From: Sphagnum compactum
Taxonomy: Eukaryota; Bryophyta; Sphagnopsida; Sphagnales
Assembly (NCBI GenBank): GCA_965153455.1
Contig: OZ234504.1
Span: 6,200,001-6,264,000, forward strand
Length of the DNA stretch: 64,000 bases
Reading direction: 5' to 3'
Shown: in pieces, positions 49,601 through 62,103 of the stretch
Layout: every line of letters begins with the position of its first letter
Numbering within the stretch: position 1 is the first letter of the stretch
Position numbers and translations under genes: made by a program
The notes under the pieces: generated by a model
Databases searched by the model: none
The model's input: the letters and a program-made list of their open reading frames with translations, nothing else
What the model was told of the DNA's origin: nothing

Positions 49601-51124
49601 GTTGTGATGACGAAGCTGATGGTCTGACACTTTGTGCGCGATCACCCATAAGGTTATGCCTGCACTCATTGTCATGTTACCCTTCCCAAGAATTGTCGTG
49701 AAGATTTCTCTGCAATCTCATACATATATGTTGTACAGATGATCATCTGTCTATACCCCTCAGACATAAAGAGTGGCTTAGGAAACTTTCATGCTTAGCT
49801 CTGTTGTGTTGAGAGTTTAGGGTTTAGGCAAAGGGCAGTTATCATTTAGGGTTTCACATGTCTGAGACATCCCGTTTCTTTGTTCCAAGTGCTGGATTTG
49901 AGTAGTTGTTGGGTTGCTGTAAAAAGAGTTTGTAATGTGCAGAAAATTAGTTCTCATCTCTCTCCTGTGAGATCTGGAAATCTAAGGATTCAAAGGCAAT
50001 TTTTAACCAGAGATTTCGAGCATAATTCATGGTTTACTATTAGCTGCACAGCAGAGTTGGTTTTCACTGAAATCATGTTTTTGAGGGGAAAATGTGGTCA
50101 AGAATGTGGTGGGCATCTCAATTCACTTTTGCAGGTGTTGTCTCAGTGCTTTTTTTTTCTTGTTAAAATTGTATGACAAATCCAGTGGTTATGTATATGC
50201 ACTTGCATTTTGACTGGAGCTTCAAGGAGGGGGTGCTTCTAGAGCTCTGAAAACAACCCCCTGATGCAAGCTCCATACAGCAAGATAAGTAGACTTCTGA
50301 TGACTACATTGCACAAGTGTTTGCTGTGTGGACAGATACGGGTCTCACATACTATAAAAGCCTGTCTACAAGCAAAATGATGTGGTGTATTTCTTGTAAC
50401 TTTTTTGATCCCTGACATTGGTGTGATTTCTAAGGTCTGCTGAATTTGACTTGTTACATAAAAAAGAAAAAGGCGCAAACAAAATTCTTGATTACAAAAA
50501 CCTCTTAGAATTTTTGTAGTGCAACTGGAGTGCATGTCATAGTGGACAATTACTACTCTGCCCCACAAGTGGGTGTTCTGTTTTCAGGATGGGCTTCACC
50601 AAAAACCCTTTATGATTATGGGCTTCATCCTTTACACATCTGATTTTTAAAATATTTACACTTTATATTGTTGTCATCTATGAAAAAATTTCACAAACAT
50701 TTGTTGAAACCTCGGTTACTTAGTCTGAAAATCAAGACAAAGAAAATAAAGTGTCTTCACAGATGAATGATCTGCAATTTGCTCATATATCTCTTGAGAT
50801 ATGAGCTCCAAAGCAAGCTCCACTTTGGTCTCCTTCAATCAACAACTCCTAACAGACCTTGCCATTGTCATAATAGACTACATTTTCAACAGACTTTTGA
50901 AATGGGTAGAAAATCATGTAACAAAAACTGCTCTTTCTACCCTCTCTTGTGTCCAAACAGATCATGGGCTCCACTTATCTGCCGGTTAATGACTGCAGTC
51001 AACCTTCAGATTGGACACTGCTGTGAACTCTGCAGAGAGGTGTAGAGGTGAAGAGAAATGCCTCCTTAAGAAACTGCAGTCACTGGAACAAAAAGGTCCA
51101 AGGGACAGAAACAGATGTGCCCAT

Positions 51125-51177
51125 GTGTGTGTGTGTGTGTGTGTGTGTGTAGGAGAGAGAGAGAGAGAGAGAGAGAG
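51125..51177. repeat. Compound (GT)n(GA)n microsatellite
   Basis: A GT run (51125-51150) is followed after one base by a GA run (51152-51177). Confidence 0.95.
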
Positions 51178-52756
51178 TATGGTTGCAGAAATTTGGAACT
51201 TTTGCACACTTATGTGGAAGGATGACATTGCTTCAGCAGGTCAGGAACAAGGACCCAAGGACAAGACACTTCTTCATTTTATCCAAACGAGAATGGGAAG
51301 TGTGATCAGCTGAGGGACCGACATTGATAATCTGCAGCTACAACACAAACCAAGCTGGCAATATGATGCATTTGTGCATACTATCCCTGAGCAAAACTCA
51401 AGGAAAACTCAAGGGAACAGAACTTCGAGGAATCGTCTAATACTTCTAAAAGCATGAGGTGAAAGACTCACATATGATGCAGAGTCGAAGTTAAATCAGT
51501 TCAGAGATGTGAAAGTAAACCTTTTCTTTGTTCAGCAATGCCATTGCATATGGAACTTATACAAAACCTCCAGAGGAAGAACCCATGGCCTGCCAGCCTA
51601 CCAGCCACTGGACTGGAGCCAAGTGGCTAGTTTTGTGATATGTGAAGAGCCCTAGAATCCCATCATCTCATGTCAATCTTGCAATATATCATCACCACTT
51701 CTCCACCCAGTGTCACTTGTGTAATTTTACAAAAACACATCAAAGTACTTGAAGAGAGAGAGCACATCAGACGCCTCAGTTCTGAGTGATGATGACTTGC
51801 TTGGTTCCACTGTCTACATGACCCCAAAACTAAAACCCTGCAATTCAAATATTCTCTCCAAAGGGAATGGGGAATATGACAAATTGTAACCTGACAAGAT
51901 TTTTAGACTCTAGCAACTAAGAAGTTCACAGCATGCTCCATCTTCTCCTGAGCCTGAAACATCCTATCTCTATACATCCTTGTGCCCCAAAATTGGAAAA
52001 GGACCACCCGTCCATCCCCTTAATCTGGATACTGCTTTCAACGTGTAAGTGAGCTAAATCTGAATGAAATTGCTGTACACGAAGTGGGCAATCAAAGGAT
52101 CTCCAACAATTTCCTGTCACACCAAATAAGGCAAAGAGAGAAGAAACCAGAGATGATCCCTTTCGATACCTGACATGTCTCAGTCCAACCTACCAGCTCA
52201 GCATTTTAACAAACTACGGGAAAATTAGTCCAGTGCAAGCAGGTAGGCTGTTGCAGTAGCTAGCTCACAGTCTCCTCCTCCACCCTGTCTCCTGATGTCT
52301 CAACAACCAAGTCTGCAACATTTTCTATCTCATTTGTTACTGTTTCAGTTTCAGGTTATCTTGAATCATACCTATCTCTACACTCCCAGTTGTTGACTGT
52401 TCATCTGGTGAGGATCTCAACTGGGGATTCATACCACTGACACTTGAAGTAGAGCATCTTAAACACCACCAGCTGGCTCAGCTGCACTGCTAAACTTCAT
52501 ATGTTCCCACTGATTACTCCTGCTTTAGCTGATCAAAAGCTTCCAGCTGGACTCACACAAACTGTAAGATTGGAGTCTCTAAGGTACATTCCCAACAGCT
52601 CCTCCATAGCTTCTGAACATGACTCCCATCTTATTCCTAAATCTTCTGATGATAGTAATTGGAAAAGTTAGAATGCATCTCAACAAAGGATCAATTCTAC
52701 TGCATCACTGTTATTGATCAATTTTTCATCAGATGAACCTGTACTAAAGAATGTAC

Positions 52757-53470
52757 CTGCCAGTGCTGGTCATGGTGCTGTTGGGCCTGCTGTCTGGATC
52801 TTTTGTCTTGCAGCACTTGATGTTCATTTTCAAAGATTGGGAAGTCATCTAGGGTTGCTGTTTTGAATGCAAAGCTCTTAAAAGATATTCAGCATGTTCA
52901 TTGCCTGCTCAAACTTCACCTGAGAACAATATCCAGAGAACTATTTGAAACAGAGAACAATATTGTCTTCAGGACACACACAAAAGCAATACTGAATCCA
53001 TTTGGAAGCTGCGATATCTCCTGTATCTCCTACCATCTGTGCCACTCCACAGAACTGCCCACTTGCATTGACCTGCAAGGACCGAAACAACATAGCTGAC
53101 AAAAATATCAAGCTGATTATGCACTGTCACTAAGTGGTGCAGCACATGCCTGTTTGCAAACACATATGGTTTTGAGGAGAATGAGATCATACACCCTAGT
53201 TGCATCTTGTCCAAATCAGCTGATGGAATTGAATTTGATACAGCTGTAAGATTCACCTGTAAGATTCACCGAAGACCTTACTGAAAAGAAGAGAAAGGAA
53301 GGGCAGCTCCCTTCCTTGGCACTAGCCATGTTTTCAGCTTCCAGGAATGCAACACCTAATCTTTTGTTCCCAGCAGGAATGCTGGCCCATACATTGTACT
53401 TGATGCTCTTTTTATGCACATCATCTTCACTATAAGACTTGATTATGAAAAAAATTATGCTCTTATGCAT
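52757..53470 (-). pseudogene. YTH-domain m6A reader (ECT/YTHDF type), exon-deleted and frameshifted
   Basis: Minus-strand exon 53282-53470 encodes FFIIKSYSEDDVHK and SIKYNVWAS, the opening of the YTH domain, then CPSFLFFS before a GTAAGG donor. Exon 53034-53072 encodes VNASGQFCGVAQM, an exact-size family exon with good splice sites. The next recognisable exon, 52757-52919, begins VKFEQAMNMLNIF and, after a one-base frameshift near 52880, continues KSFAFKTATLDDF and LQDKRSRQQAQQ, the usual end of the domain region. The exon between them, which in this family encodes the WQQDKW-FPVKWHI core and two of the three tryptophans of the m6A pocket, is missing: only about 114 bases separate its neighbours. 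An extra lysine codon interrupts DVHKS. Introns are kept, so this is a decayed gene duplicate, not a retrocopy. Intact ECT proteins bind m6A in mRNA. Confidence 0.85.
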
Positions 53471-56400
53471 GCTTCCTCTATGTTTTCCCTTCTAAATGCT
53501 GATCCAGCCACCACAACCATTCAGTCTTGTCCCAGTCTGTCGCCTTGACTGGCATGGCCTGCCCTTTCTGCACCAATAATAGGACCCATTCATTTACTCC
53601 TGTGAGTAGTGGATTACCCCTTAGAATTGCCCCTGGTACAAATCTGCATTCAACCAGTACCCATCATCCCACCGAAATCCACCTCTCATTATCTGGAGAA
53701 GCATGTGGAGTGATAAATTTTTAGTAATTTTCCAGCAACAGACATTCTTGTAGGACATGCTATAGAGCTGAAAACTGCAGCTCATCATATTCATTCATTC
53801 GATTGCAACACCTTAAACTTAGCTTATAAGCTGAAGCTTGAATTGATTCCGATATACATTTAGCTCGGTATTATGCCAAAAGTCTTAAGCATGCCAAGAG
53901 CAATGCAGACCTGCAAGCGGAGAGCAATTGGTCTCAAAAGTTGGACAGGAATGCCCGATGCCGATAACTCTTGTGATGCATGCAACAGAAAGCAATCACA
54001 ACCCATTTTCAACAAGTAAACACCCTGCATGACAAGAAGCAAAAAAAGTGGTGAAACCGCCGTATCTTGTCAATCCAAAAGCCAAAAAGTGCATGGGAAA
54101 TGTTGACAATGTACTACAAACCACCCATCTCCATCACATGAGTGTTTAGCTGATCTGCAAACAATCAGAAACAATTGGCAACAAAAGAGTTGTGATTCTT
54201 CAACCATTATGTCTAATAGGTTTCAATTTTTCCTTTTTTCTTGAATATTCAAACTTAAAAACCCATCAATTTCTTATCAATATTGCATACCTATTTGATG
54301 GTGTTGCTAGTGTTTTTTTCCTCTTTGGTGATTTGTGACACCCAAACCAAAAGGGCATAATGTTCAAATCCATCACAATGTTCCTAAATAGGTTTAGGAT
54401 CTTTGTTACAAGGTTACAAGGGCAATGTTCCTAATCTCGTTTCTATTGATGTTCAATCCATTGCTCCCTATGAAGTTCCCTTTTTTTAAATCTCAATTGG
54501 TTCCAATGTTTATGATGAAATTCAAAAAAGTACCCAAAATTATCCCCATTTTGTGTTCCCCCAAACTTCCCAAGAATGTCGCAAAAAAAATTTTAACATG
54601 TTTTTCCCATCATTGATTACAAATACTCTATAAAGCTATTATTAATATTCCCATGAATTTCCTCTTAGTTAGATGGATAGTGTTATTTTGGACTACAAAC
54701 ACAAACAAGGTCTTCATGAATTGCTTTTACATTCCTAATTCATATTCAAACTTAGTTAGTGTAAGGTTCTTAGAAATATTGGTGATGAAAGGTTTTAGAA
54801 GGTCAAGGAATTATATAAATAAGAGCCCTTAAGGGCACAAGGGTCTAAGTTATTTACAATAATAGTGAACCATAACAAAAATTGTAAAAATTGGAATCAA
54901 TTTAAGAATCATTGAAATTGCTTTGGGAGAACATCATAGGTTTTTAGTTGATGGAGTTAATCAATTGATTTTGGAATGATCACTTTGTTAATGTTGCCTT
55001 GTATCTTCATCAACCATTATTGATATAATTTTGTAGTAATTACACCTTAAGAAGTAATCTCCAAAACTTGTTGCTAATATTCTTAAACAACGCCATTACA
55101 AAATGCCTTGCATTGAGGTAGTTGCAAACTATAATGGATCATATGGACTATAAATCTGGCAGTTTTTTTAATCATTATTGCATATAACTTCAAACTTTTG
55201 CACTGAATATCACAAAAAAGACTCATTTATGTGAAGTTAACACATTCAAAACCTTTCAACAATGAAGAAGAAATAACAAAACAATGAATAAGAAATCCTA
55301 GATGGAATTTAGTATAGATTGTGCTAGTCCATTTAAATTGATTATATATCACAATGTGTTTATACAATTTTTTGAAATTTTGGGACATAACACTTTGAAG
55401 GTTGATAACACTTAAGGTCAAAAAATCAAATGAAAAAAATCCTATTTGTGATATTGAGTCATATTCCATTCTTCTTCTTTTTTGTGATTGTTCATTTTGT
55501 AATTGATTTTATATTATCCTTCAATTGCTATCACCACTATTGCAATGGTGGTATAGCCTAAGTTTCATGGGATTGCTTATATAATGAAATTAAAGTGATG
55601 TAGTATAACATGATAGAATTTGGGTTGGACATCGACTTCGAAGTGTTAGAATGTTGGGCAAAATAATATTAAACAAAATATGTATCCCAAAGTACATGTC
55701 TCCCTTTTCAAAGCACTTTGTTGATTTTTGACAAATCCCAAAATGTTGAATCCAAATGTAAAACCCTATTTTGAATATGCCCTCATCTTTTTCTACTAAA
55801 GGGGACAATACATTAAATGTAACCATGTTTGAAAACAAAACAATCACAATATAAGTGGATTATTGATAATTATTTCTAGCAACAAGAATATTATCATAAC
55901 TACCATATTGTGATAGAACCTTTTCCCTCAAGTGCAACATCTTTATACCTTTATATAAATCATTAATATTCACCACCACTTTAATGTGTTCAATTGACCT
56001 AAACAAGATTGAAGAAACATAAACCAAGAAGGAATTTGTTAGAAGAGGAGATGAAGGAACTAAAAAAGATATCAAATGACATATAAAAAATAGATTTCAA
56101 TTGATGCCAAATCCAAAAGGCCATTGAGTTTCTCTTAAATTCTTCCCCTCAAATATTTTTGTTGAAACTCTTGATTATGATTACATAACAATAGTTGACA
56201 ATAAAGTTCTATTATATTTTGTGGCCTAACAATTAAAGTGTTCCAATTCATCACACGCTTCTTGCATACATAAACAATTACCTAAATTGCAATATGATAT
56301 AGGGAGAGGAGGATTTAAATATGATGGGTTCACAAAATTTGAAGAAAAAAGAATTTAAAAAAAAGTCTTGGTGATGGCTAAATGCCTTAGTTTGCAACTA

Positions 56401-58129
56401 AAATCAAATGCTTAGGTAGTCATATTTACTAGTGTATATCGACACAAATAATGTTACATTAAACCCTGAGTTTTGAAAAAGAGGAACAAAATCCCTTACT
56501 GCCAATCTAGTGATTTTGCCTTGAAAAATTACCCCAATTTTTGGTATGTAATATTGTAGTTTGATCATCCATTATTGAATATTTGATTAATTATAAATTA
56601 TAAATTATTTTTATATTTAAAAAATCAAAATAGTTTTTACACATGTTGACAATGATGAAATCATACCTTTCAATCATTTTTTGTCGACATACATTGGCAC
56701 CCATCCTTTCATGTGCCTTTCTAGCAATAGCAACACAATCACATTTTTCAAGTACCTTTTTTTTTTTTTTTTTTTTGTTTTTTTTGTTTTTTTGTTTTGG
56801 TTACTCATTTATTGGTTTAAGCTTTATGCAACATAAGATGGAAGAATGAGGGATTGGTGCATTTGCTAGTTGAATTCATATTGGCATGTGAGATCCATCT
56901 TCAAAACTATTGCGAACTCTATTCAACAATGTCCCTTGCACATCATCTCTTATGGTCTATTAAAATTAACCAATTTTTTTGGAACATTAGATGTGACCAT
57001 CATCATACACATGGATGACTATAACTGGATTTTTATAGTCATACAATGAAACAAATTTATCAAAAATTTCAGAAATAATTTAATTAATGTCGTATTGACC
57101 CAAGTATTACAAATAGTTTGGGGGGGACCCATTTCATGATAGGAATTTGCTGACATCTTGTCACTAAAAAATGACATTGGTTGTTGGGTGGCCTCTAATA
57201 TGGAAAAATGGTTATGTTCCCATATGAATGATAATTTGACACAAATCATCCTTCACTTGAACACTTTTTTTCATGAAATCAATCCTTGTTTCCTAACCAC
57301 AAACTACATGCAACATTGTGTATCAAATGTGAACATTTTCATAAGCACCTAACATTGTATGTTCTTCTTGCTAACAACTTTTGACATGTTTTATTAAATG
57401 CTCCAAGTATGTTATTAGGGACTTGACAAGGCCAAAATATGAAGCACCGTCCTTAAGGGGAAAAGTTGGGGAGTTTTCATAAAAGTAAAATGGATGTAAT
57501 TTGGGCCTTCTAGTTCCTAGTGGTATAAAATCCATACCTCTATATCCACCAATTCTTAATCCACCTTAAACATTTAATTGTTATTACAAGTCTCCCTATT
57601 TAATTTCACTTCACATTTTCACTAATATAAAACATCTTCAATACTATAATATCAGGTTATTAAGTTTTGCACAAATTATATTCTTTGTTAAATTGCCAAA
57701 GTTTTAATTTCTTTATGAATTTTTGTCAAAATCAACAAAGGGAATTTATAAAAAGAATTGCTGCCAAATTAAAATAAAGAATTAATCAAAAAAATATTCA
57801 GCACTTTAGTGCCAAATTTGACAAGGCATTACAATATTAAGGACACATGTCAACATAATCTTCCAAAACAATGTTCTTTTTCTCTTTTTTTTTTTTACAA
57901 ATCACACATATGCACCAACATATTATCATTTTCAAATGACATGCAATTGAATTATCAAATATTATATCTGCATTCCCTTGATAGAAATCATCTTATTCTT
58001 CAATGGAACCTAATATAAAGTTATGCAAAACAAAGTTTATTCAATGATTGTGAATAACATCATTTTAAAAATTACTCTAGATAAGCATTTAAACACTTTG
58101 TTCAATTGAGTTTTTAATGATACATTCTA

Positions 58130-59110
58130 ATATTCTTCATGCATGAACTTCTTTTTATTATATTTCTTTGTTTCTTTTTGGACCGTTTGTTATAAAACAT
58201 TTCCCATTTCCTCTTTATCTCCATATTTTTTTAATTTTTTTTATTGCTTTTTAATTTATTTATCATGTCCCCACTTTTTTTTTTTTCAAAAATCAATTGT
58301 TTTGATTGTCCTTTAACATCCCTTTTTCATTCCATATTCATATTTCATACTCAAGCCTTTTTGTTAGATGCTTTTCCCTAGTCCTTCCTTTCTACATTCT
58401 CTCATGTCTTTGGGCAAGTTTTTCCACTTGTTTATTTTTTCTTTGCACACCTTCTTTGAACAAGCCTCGGGGGAAGGGGGGTTCTCCCCCTTGTCTTTTA
58501 GAGAAATCTACAATTTTTCCACTACTACTTTTCCTTGGTCATATTCCATAATACAAAATTTCCAATTTACTTTTTTTAATTTCATTCCTTCTTTTGTTGC
58601 TTTTGTTTCAATTTTATTATATTTTATTTCCTTCTTCAAACTTTCATTGTAGAAATGTATTTTTCCAAGTTGTTTTTATTCTTCCTCACTTTCTTTTTTT
58701 TTCCTTCATCTTTCAACTTTTTCTTTTCTTTTTCTCTTTCATTTTTATCCCTTTTTTCCTATTTTTGAACAAAACAAATTGTCAATTTCCTATTGCTAAT
58801 TCTTCTTTCTTGTTCAAAGTCATTTCATGGATTCTTGTCTCCTTTCTTTCTCGATGTTACTTATTTTTCTTGAAGTTCTTCACCTTTTGATGTTTGTTCT
58901 ATTTCTTGCATTCATTCATCTTTATCATTTTTGGGGGTTGCTTTTATCAATATTTACTAAATGTATACATGTAGGTTTTTTCTTATATGACTTTCCTTTT
59001 ACAATTCACATTCTCCTCATTCCTTCCTTTTTTTTGAAATTTTTTTTTGGTTTTCATTTTATTCGATTTGAATTCCTAATTATTTTCTCTTTTCCAAATT
59101 TTTAACCTTA
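58130..59110. repeat. About 1 kb of T-rich, purine-poor sequence on the plus strand
   Basis: The plus strand is dominated by T and C with short TTTCTTT-type words over about 1 kb, which produces several overlapping leucine/phenylalanine-rich open frames. No protein family is visible in them. They are a by-product of the composition. Confidence 0.6.
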
Positions 59111-60084
59111 ATTTTTTCATTAACTTTTCAGTTTTTAAGAAATATAATTTAGTGGTTTAAACTATTCTTAAATTATCACAAGCTAGGATTCTAGTTTAAT
59201 TTTAAGCTATTTTAGGCTATTATATCTTAGGCTATTTTTTATTATTTCACCTTTAGTTATTCTCAGTTATTTTAGGTTATTCCTACTTAACAATTATTTA
59301 TTCATTTTTAAATATGAAAAGAGTCATTATTACATTTTTGTCTGCAATAAGGTTACAAAATCATTGGGTTGATGAAAGCCGACATTCCAATACCTTGTGT
59401 TGAATAGTAGGTTGTTAACAAAACAAGGGTTAAAAATTAATGTATGCAACTCGTTACCTAATTGATTTAATTAAGGTATTAAAATTCTTATAGTTAGTTA
59501 TTGTTAAAGGATGTTAGGGGTTACATTAGTATAAAAAAATGTCTTTTGCAACTTGTTTTATGCAACTAAAAGTGTCATATGCAACTAAAAAATGTTGTAT
59601 GCAACTATTTTTTTGTTGCATTGAACACCTTTAGTTGGATAAGACAAATTGCAAAAATCAAATTTTCTTCTAATGTTATAAAATGTATTATTGGGATGAG
59701 GGTGGTGTTTCCTTTCAAGTTTAAGTTGTGATGAGTCTTGTTCATTCAAGTTAACCTTCAATGAGTCTTGTGAGTTTGAATTAATTTATAGTTTGTCTAC
59801 ACACCATTTGAGTTCCAAAATGCATTAATTGTCTTCTTGTTTGGTTTGTGTAATTTGACAAATCTGTGAGTTTAATTTACAAGCCCAACGTAGTCCCATC
59901 TTGAAACTCCAATGCTCTCTTTCTTATTAGTATGCACCTTGGGATTGCATTTTGTGGCAAAAATAAATATTGAGAAAAATATTTATCACCAATACGATTT
60001 GGCAAACTTAGGGGTGTGTTACCATTGGTGGCTCAATGATACAAGGAAGAAATCTAAAGGACTTAGACATCATTTCGGATTACT

Positions 60085-60175
60085 TCAGTGCGACACGAAG
60101 CCGCTAACGCCGAGTCGGCGTATCCTATGCCGCTAGCTATGTCCTGCTTGTTCCCTGGCAGGGGTGGCGTGTGGA
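60085..60175. other. Small GC-rich patch with a perfect palindrome
   Basis: About 90 bases of GC-rich sequence sit abruptly inside the AT desert. They include the 13-base palindrome CGCCGAGTCGGCG at 60108-60120 and CCTGGCAGGGGTGG downstream. Its origin is not evident. Confidence 0.5.
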
Positions 60176-61774
60176 GGCTATAATATATTTGAAAATACCA
60201 ACATAAATGTCCTAAAAATACTTTAGATGATCCATTATGGCTTGCATCTTGATTAATATTACCATTTCAACTTGAATGAATAATAATTAGTTGTAAAATT
60301 TTCACCCATCGGCTTCTAAAAATGTATTTGTGTAACATCTATGACACCATGGATTCACAATAAGCCATAAAAATATTAAGATTTAGTCTTAACCTTGACC
60401 GTCTAATTCCCCTTATGCCATTTGAATTGATTTTTCAACATTAGATTCAATACATACATGAAGTCATGTAACACCAAATGTAGTCATAACAACCAACAGT
60501 TCGTAACAATGCAAATATTGAAACATGTGAACAAATTATACGAATTGCAAGCTACATAGATATTCACAAGCATGATAGATTAAAACTTGGAATTATTTTT
60601 TCATATATAATAGGCTTCAAATTTTGTGTCAAAAATTGCACAATTTTTGCATTAATAAAAAAATGTTCAATCCATCTATGATCATCATATTGTGTCATTA
60701 AGAAATGGCAATACCACATGTTAGATATTACCTTAACCTCATCACCAAGCTCATTATTGCTTAAGAGTTCATACACATAAGAAATTTGAAATTGATGAAA
60801 AATCAAAATGTTGTTCATTTCAAAGAAAAATAATGTATCATCATTTGGGAAAAAAATTGTGTGGAATTCAACTACCTCATGGTTGCACATGATGAAATCT
60901 TGTGTTCGCAAAATTAGTTGCAAAAATTACATCATAATAATGGATTTTAATTGACACATTACAACTACAATTGATTGAGATTGAAGATAGACTCTAATAA
61001 TATTGAGGGAACTCAAAACAAACTAAAAAAGTGAATAAAAATCGAAGGAGACAATGAACTGACGCATTGAATAGAAAACAAAACACAAGAAAAACCAAAC
61101 TTTAGAGACACAACACAAATGACACCAAATTTTTTTGGAAACATAATAGGTTTAAAACACACCTAAAAATGTAAAACACATAATAGAAAAGAATGCAAGA
61201 CATATAACAAAAAGAATGTAAGAAAAAAGAACATAAGAGAATTCGAAACTTTCGAGCAAAAAAATTTACATCACACTTGAAGAATGCCCAAACACAAAAG
61301 AAAGTTCAAGATTCACAACATATCAAATTTACAACACACTTGAAAATGTAAAACACATAATAAAAAAGAATGCAAGACATATAACAAAAGAAGGTACGAA
61401 AAAAAGAACATAAGAAAATTCAAGACTTTGGAGACACAAAAAAAACTTACAACACACTTTAAGAATGCAAAGCTCAAAAGAAAGTTTAAGATTTGCAACA
61501 CAACAAATTTAGAAACACAAAATAAAGGGGAAAAGAGTTGTTGTTTTTCATACACTTTTTTTTTTTCCTTTTTTCTTTTTTTCCCCCCTTTTTTGTTCTT
61601 CCCAAAAGCCCAAATATTTCTCCAAAAAAAAGAAAAAAAGAAAAAAAAAGTGATAAAGTGAAGGGGAAAAAAATAAAAAATAAAAAATAAAATTTAATCC
61701 TTTACAAATGTCAATCAATGTACACAAACTGACAGCACAGAAGAAGAAGAAGCCAGTTTACTTGTGGAACAGCA

Positions 61775-61815
61775 AGTACCACTTAAAAAGGGACTACAGT
61801 ACCACTTAAAAAGGG
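61775..61815. repeat. 18-bp direct repeat upstream of the nucleoside transporter
   Basis: AGTACCACTTAAAAAGGG occurs at 61775 and again at 61798 (spacing 23), about 310-330 bases upstream of the ATG. Directly repeated elements at this distance could be regulatory. No known motif is claimed. Confidence 0.6.
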
Positions 61816-62103
61816 TAGTCCAGTTCATCCGGTCCACTTCCCTTGAGCCATCCAGTCCCCATTCTTACGCTACTCACTGTGCGCATCACGCCGTTGTTGC
61901 TCTGGGCTGTTCACAACCCCACTCAGGGTGGCAGGCACAGACAAGCAGCAGCAGCAGCTAACTGAAATGGGTAGTGCTCATCATGCAAGTCAGTAGTCTC
62001 TTGTGTGAGTGAGCCTGTTGCAGTGGTCCGGATGCAGTAAAACTGTTGTTGGGAGACTGCAATCAAAGAAGCTTGAGAGTTTCTCCCAAAAAAACAAGAA
62101 GCT

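Larger units (their letters stand above)
48720..52756. other. Region downstream of the divergent promoter, no supported gene
   Basis: The plus strand from 48760 has transcript-like composition and a 3-unit tandem repeat (49378-49600), but no frame carries a recognisable domain. From 50200 to 52750 there are only short unsupported frames, a (GT)n(GA)n tract and CAG/CTG-containing mixed sequence. It may hold a non-coding transcript. Confidence 0.35.
53480..61770. other. AT-rich desert without a supported gene
   Basis: No coding exon is supported over about 8.3 kb. N-terminal exons of the YTH copy might extend to about 53700, but stops interrupt them. Notable local features are a T-rich strand-skewed block (58130-59110), a small GC-rich patch (60085-60175) and AC/A-rich sequence at 61070-61560. 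Near 54810 a TATATAAATAAGAG box followed by CTTAAGGG is LTR-promoter-like, but no element ends were found. Confidence 0.45.

Noticed and set aside
54780-54860. LTR-like TATA box and downstream string
   Set aside because: No TG...CA ends, target duplication, primer-binding site or second LTR could be identified.
58306-59105. Overlapping Leu/Phe-rich open frames resembling membrane proteins
   Set aside because: They follow from T-rich composition, have no conserved motif and appear in all plus-strand frames at once.
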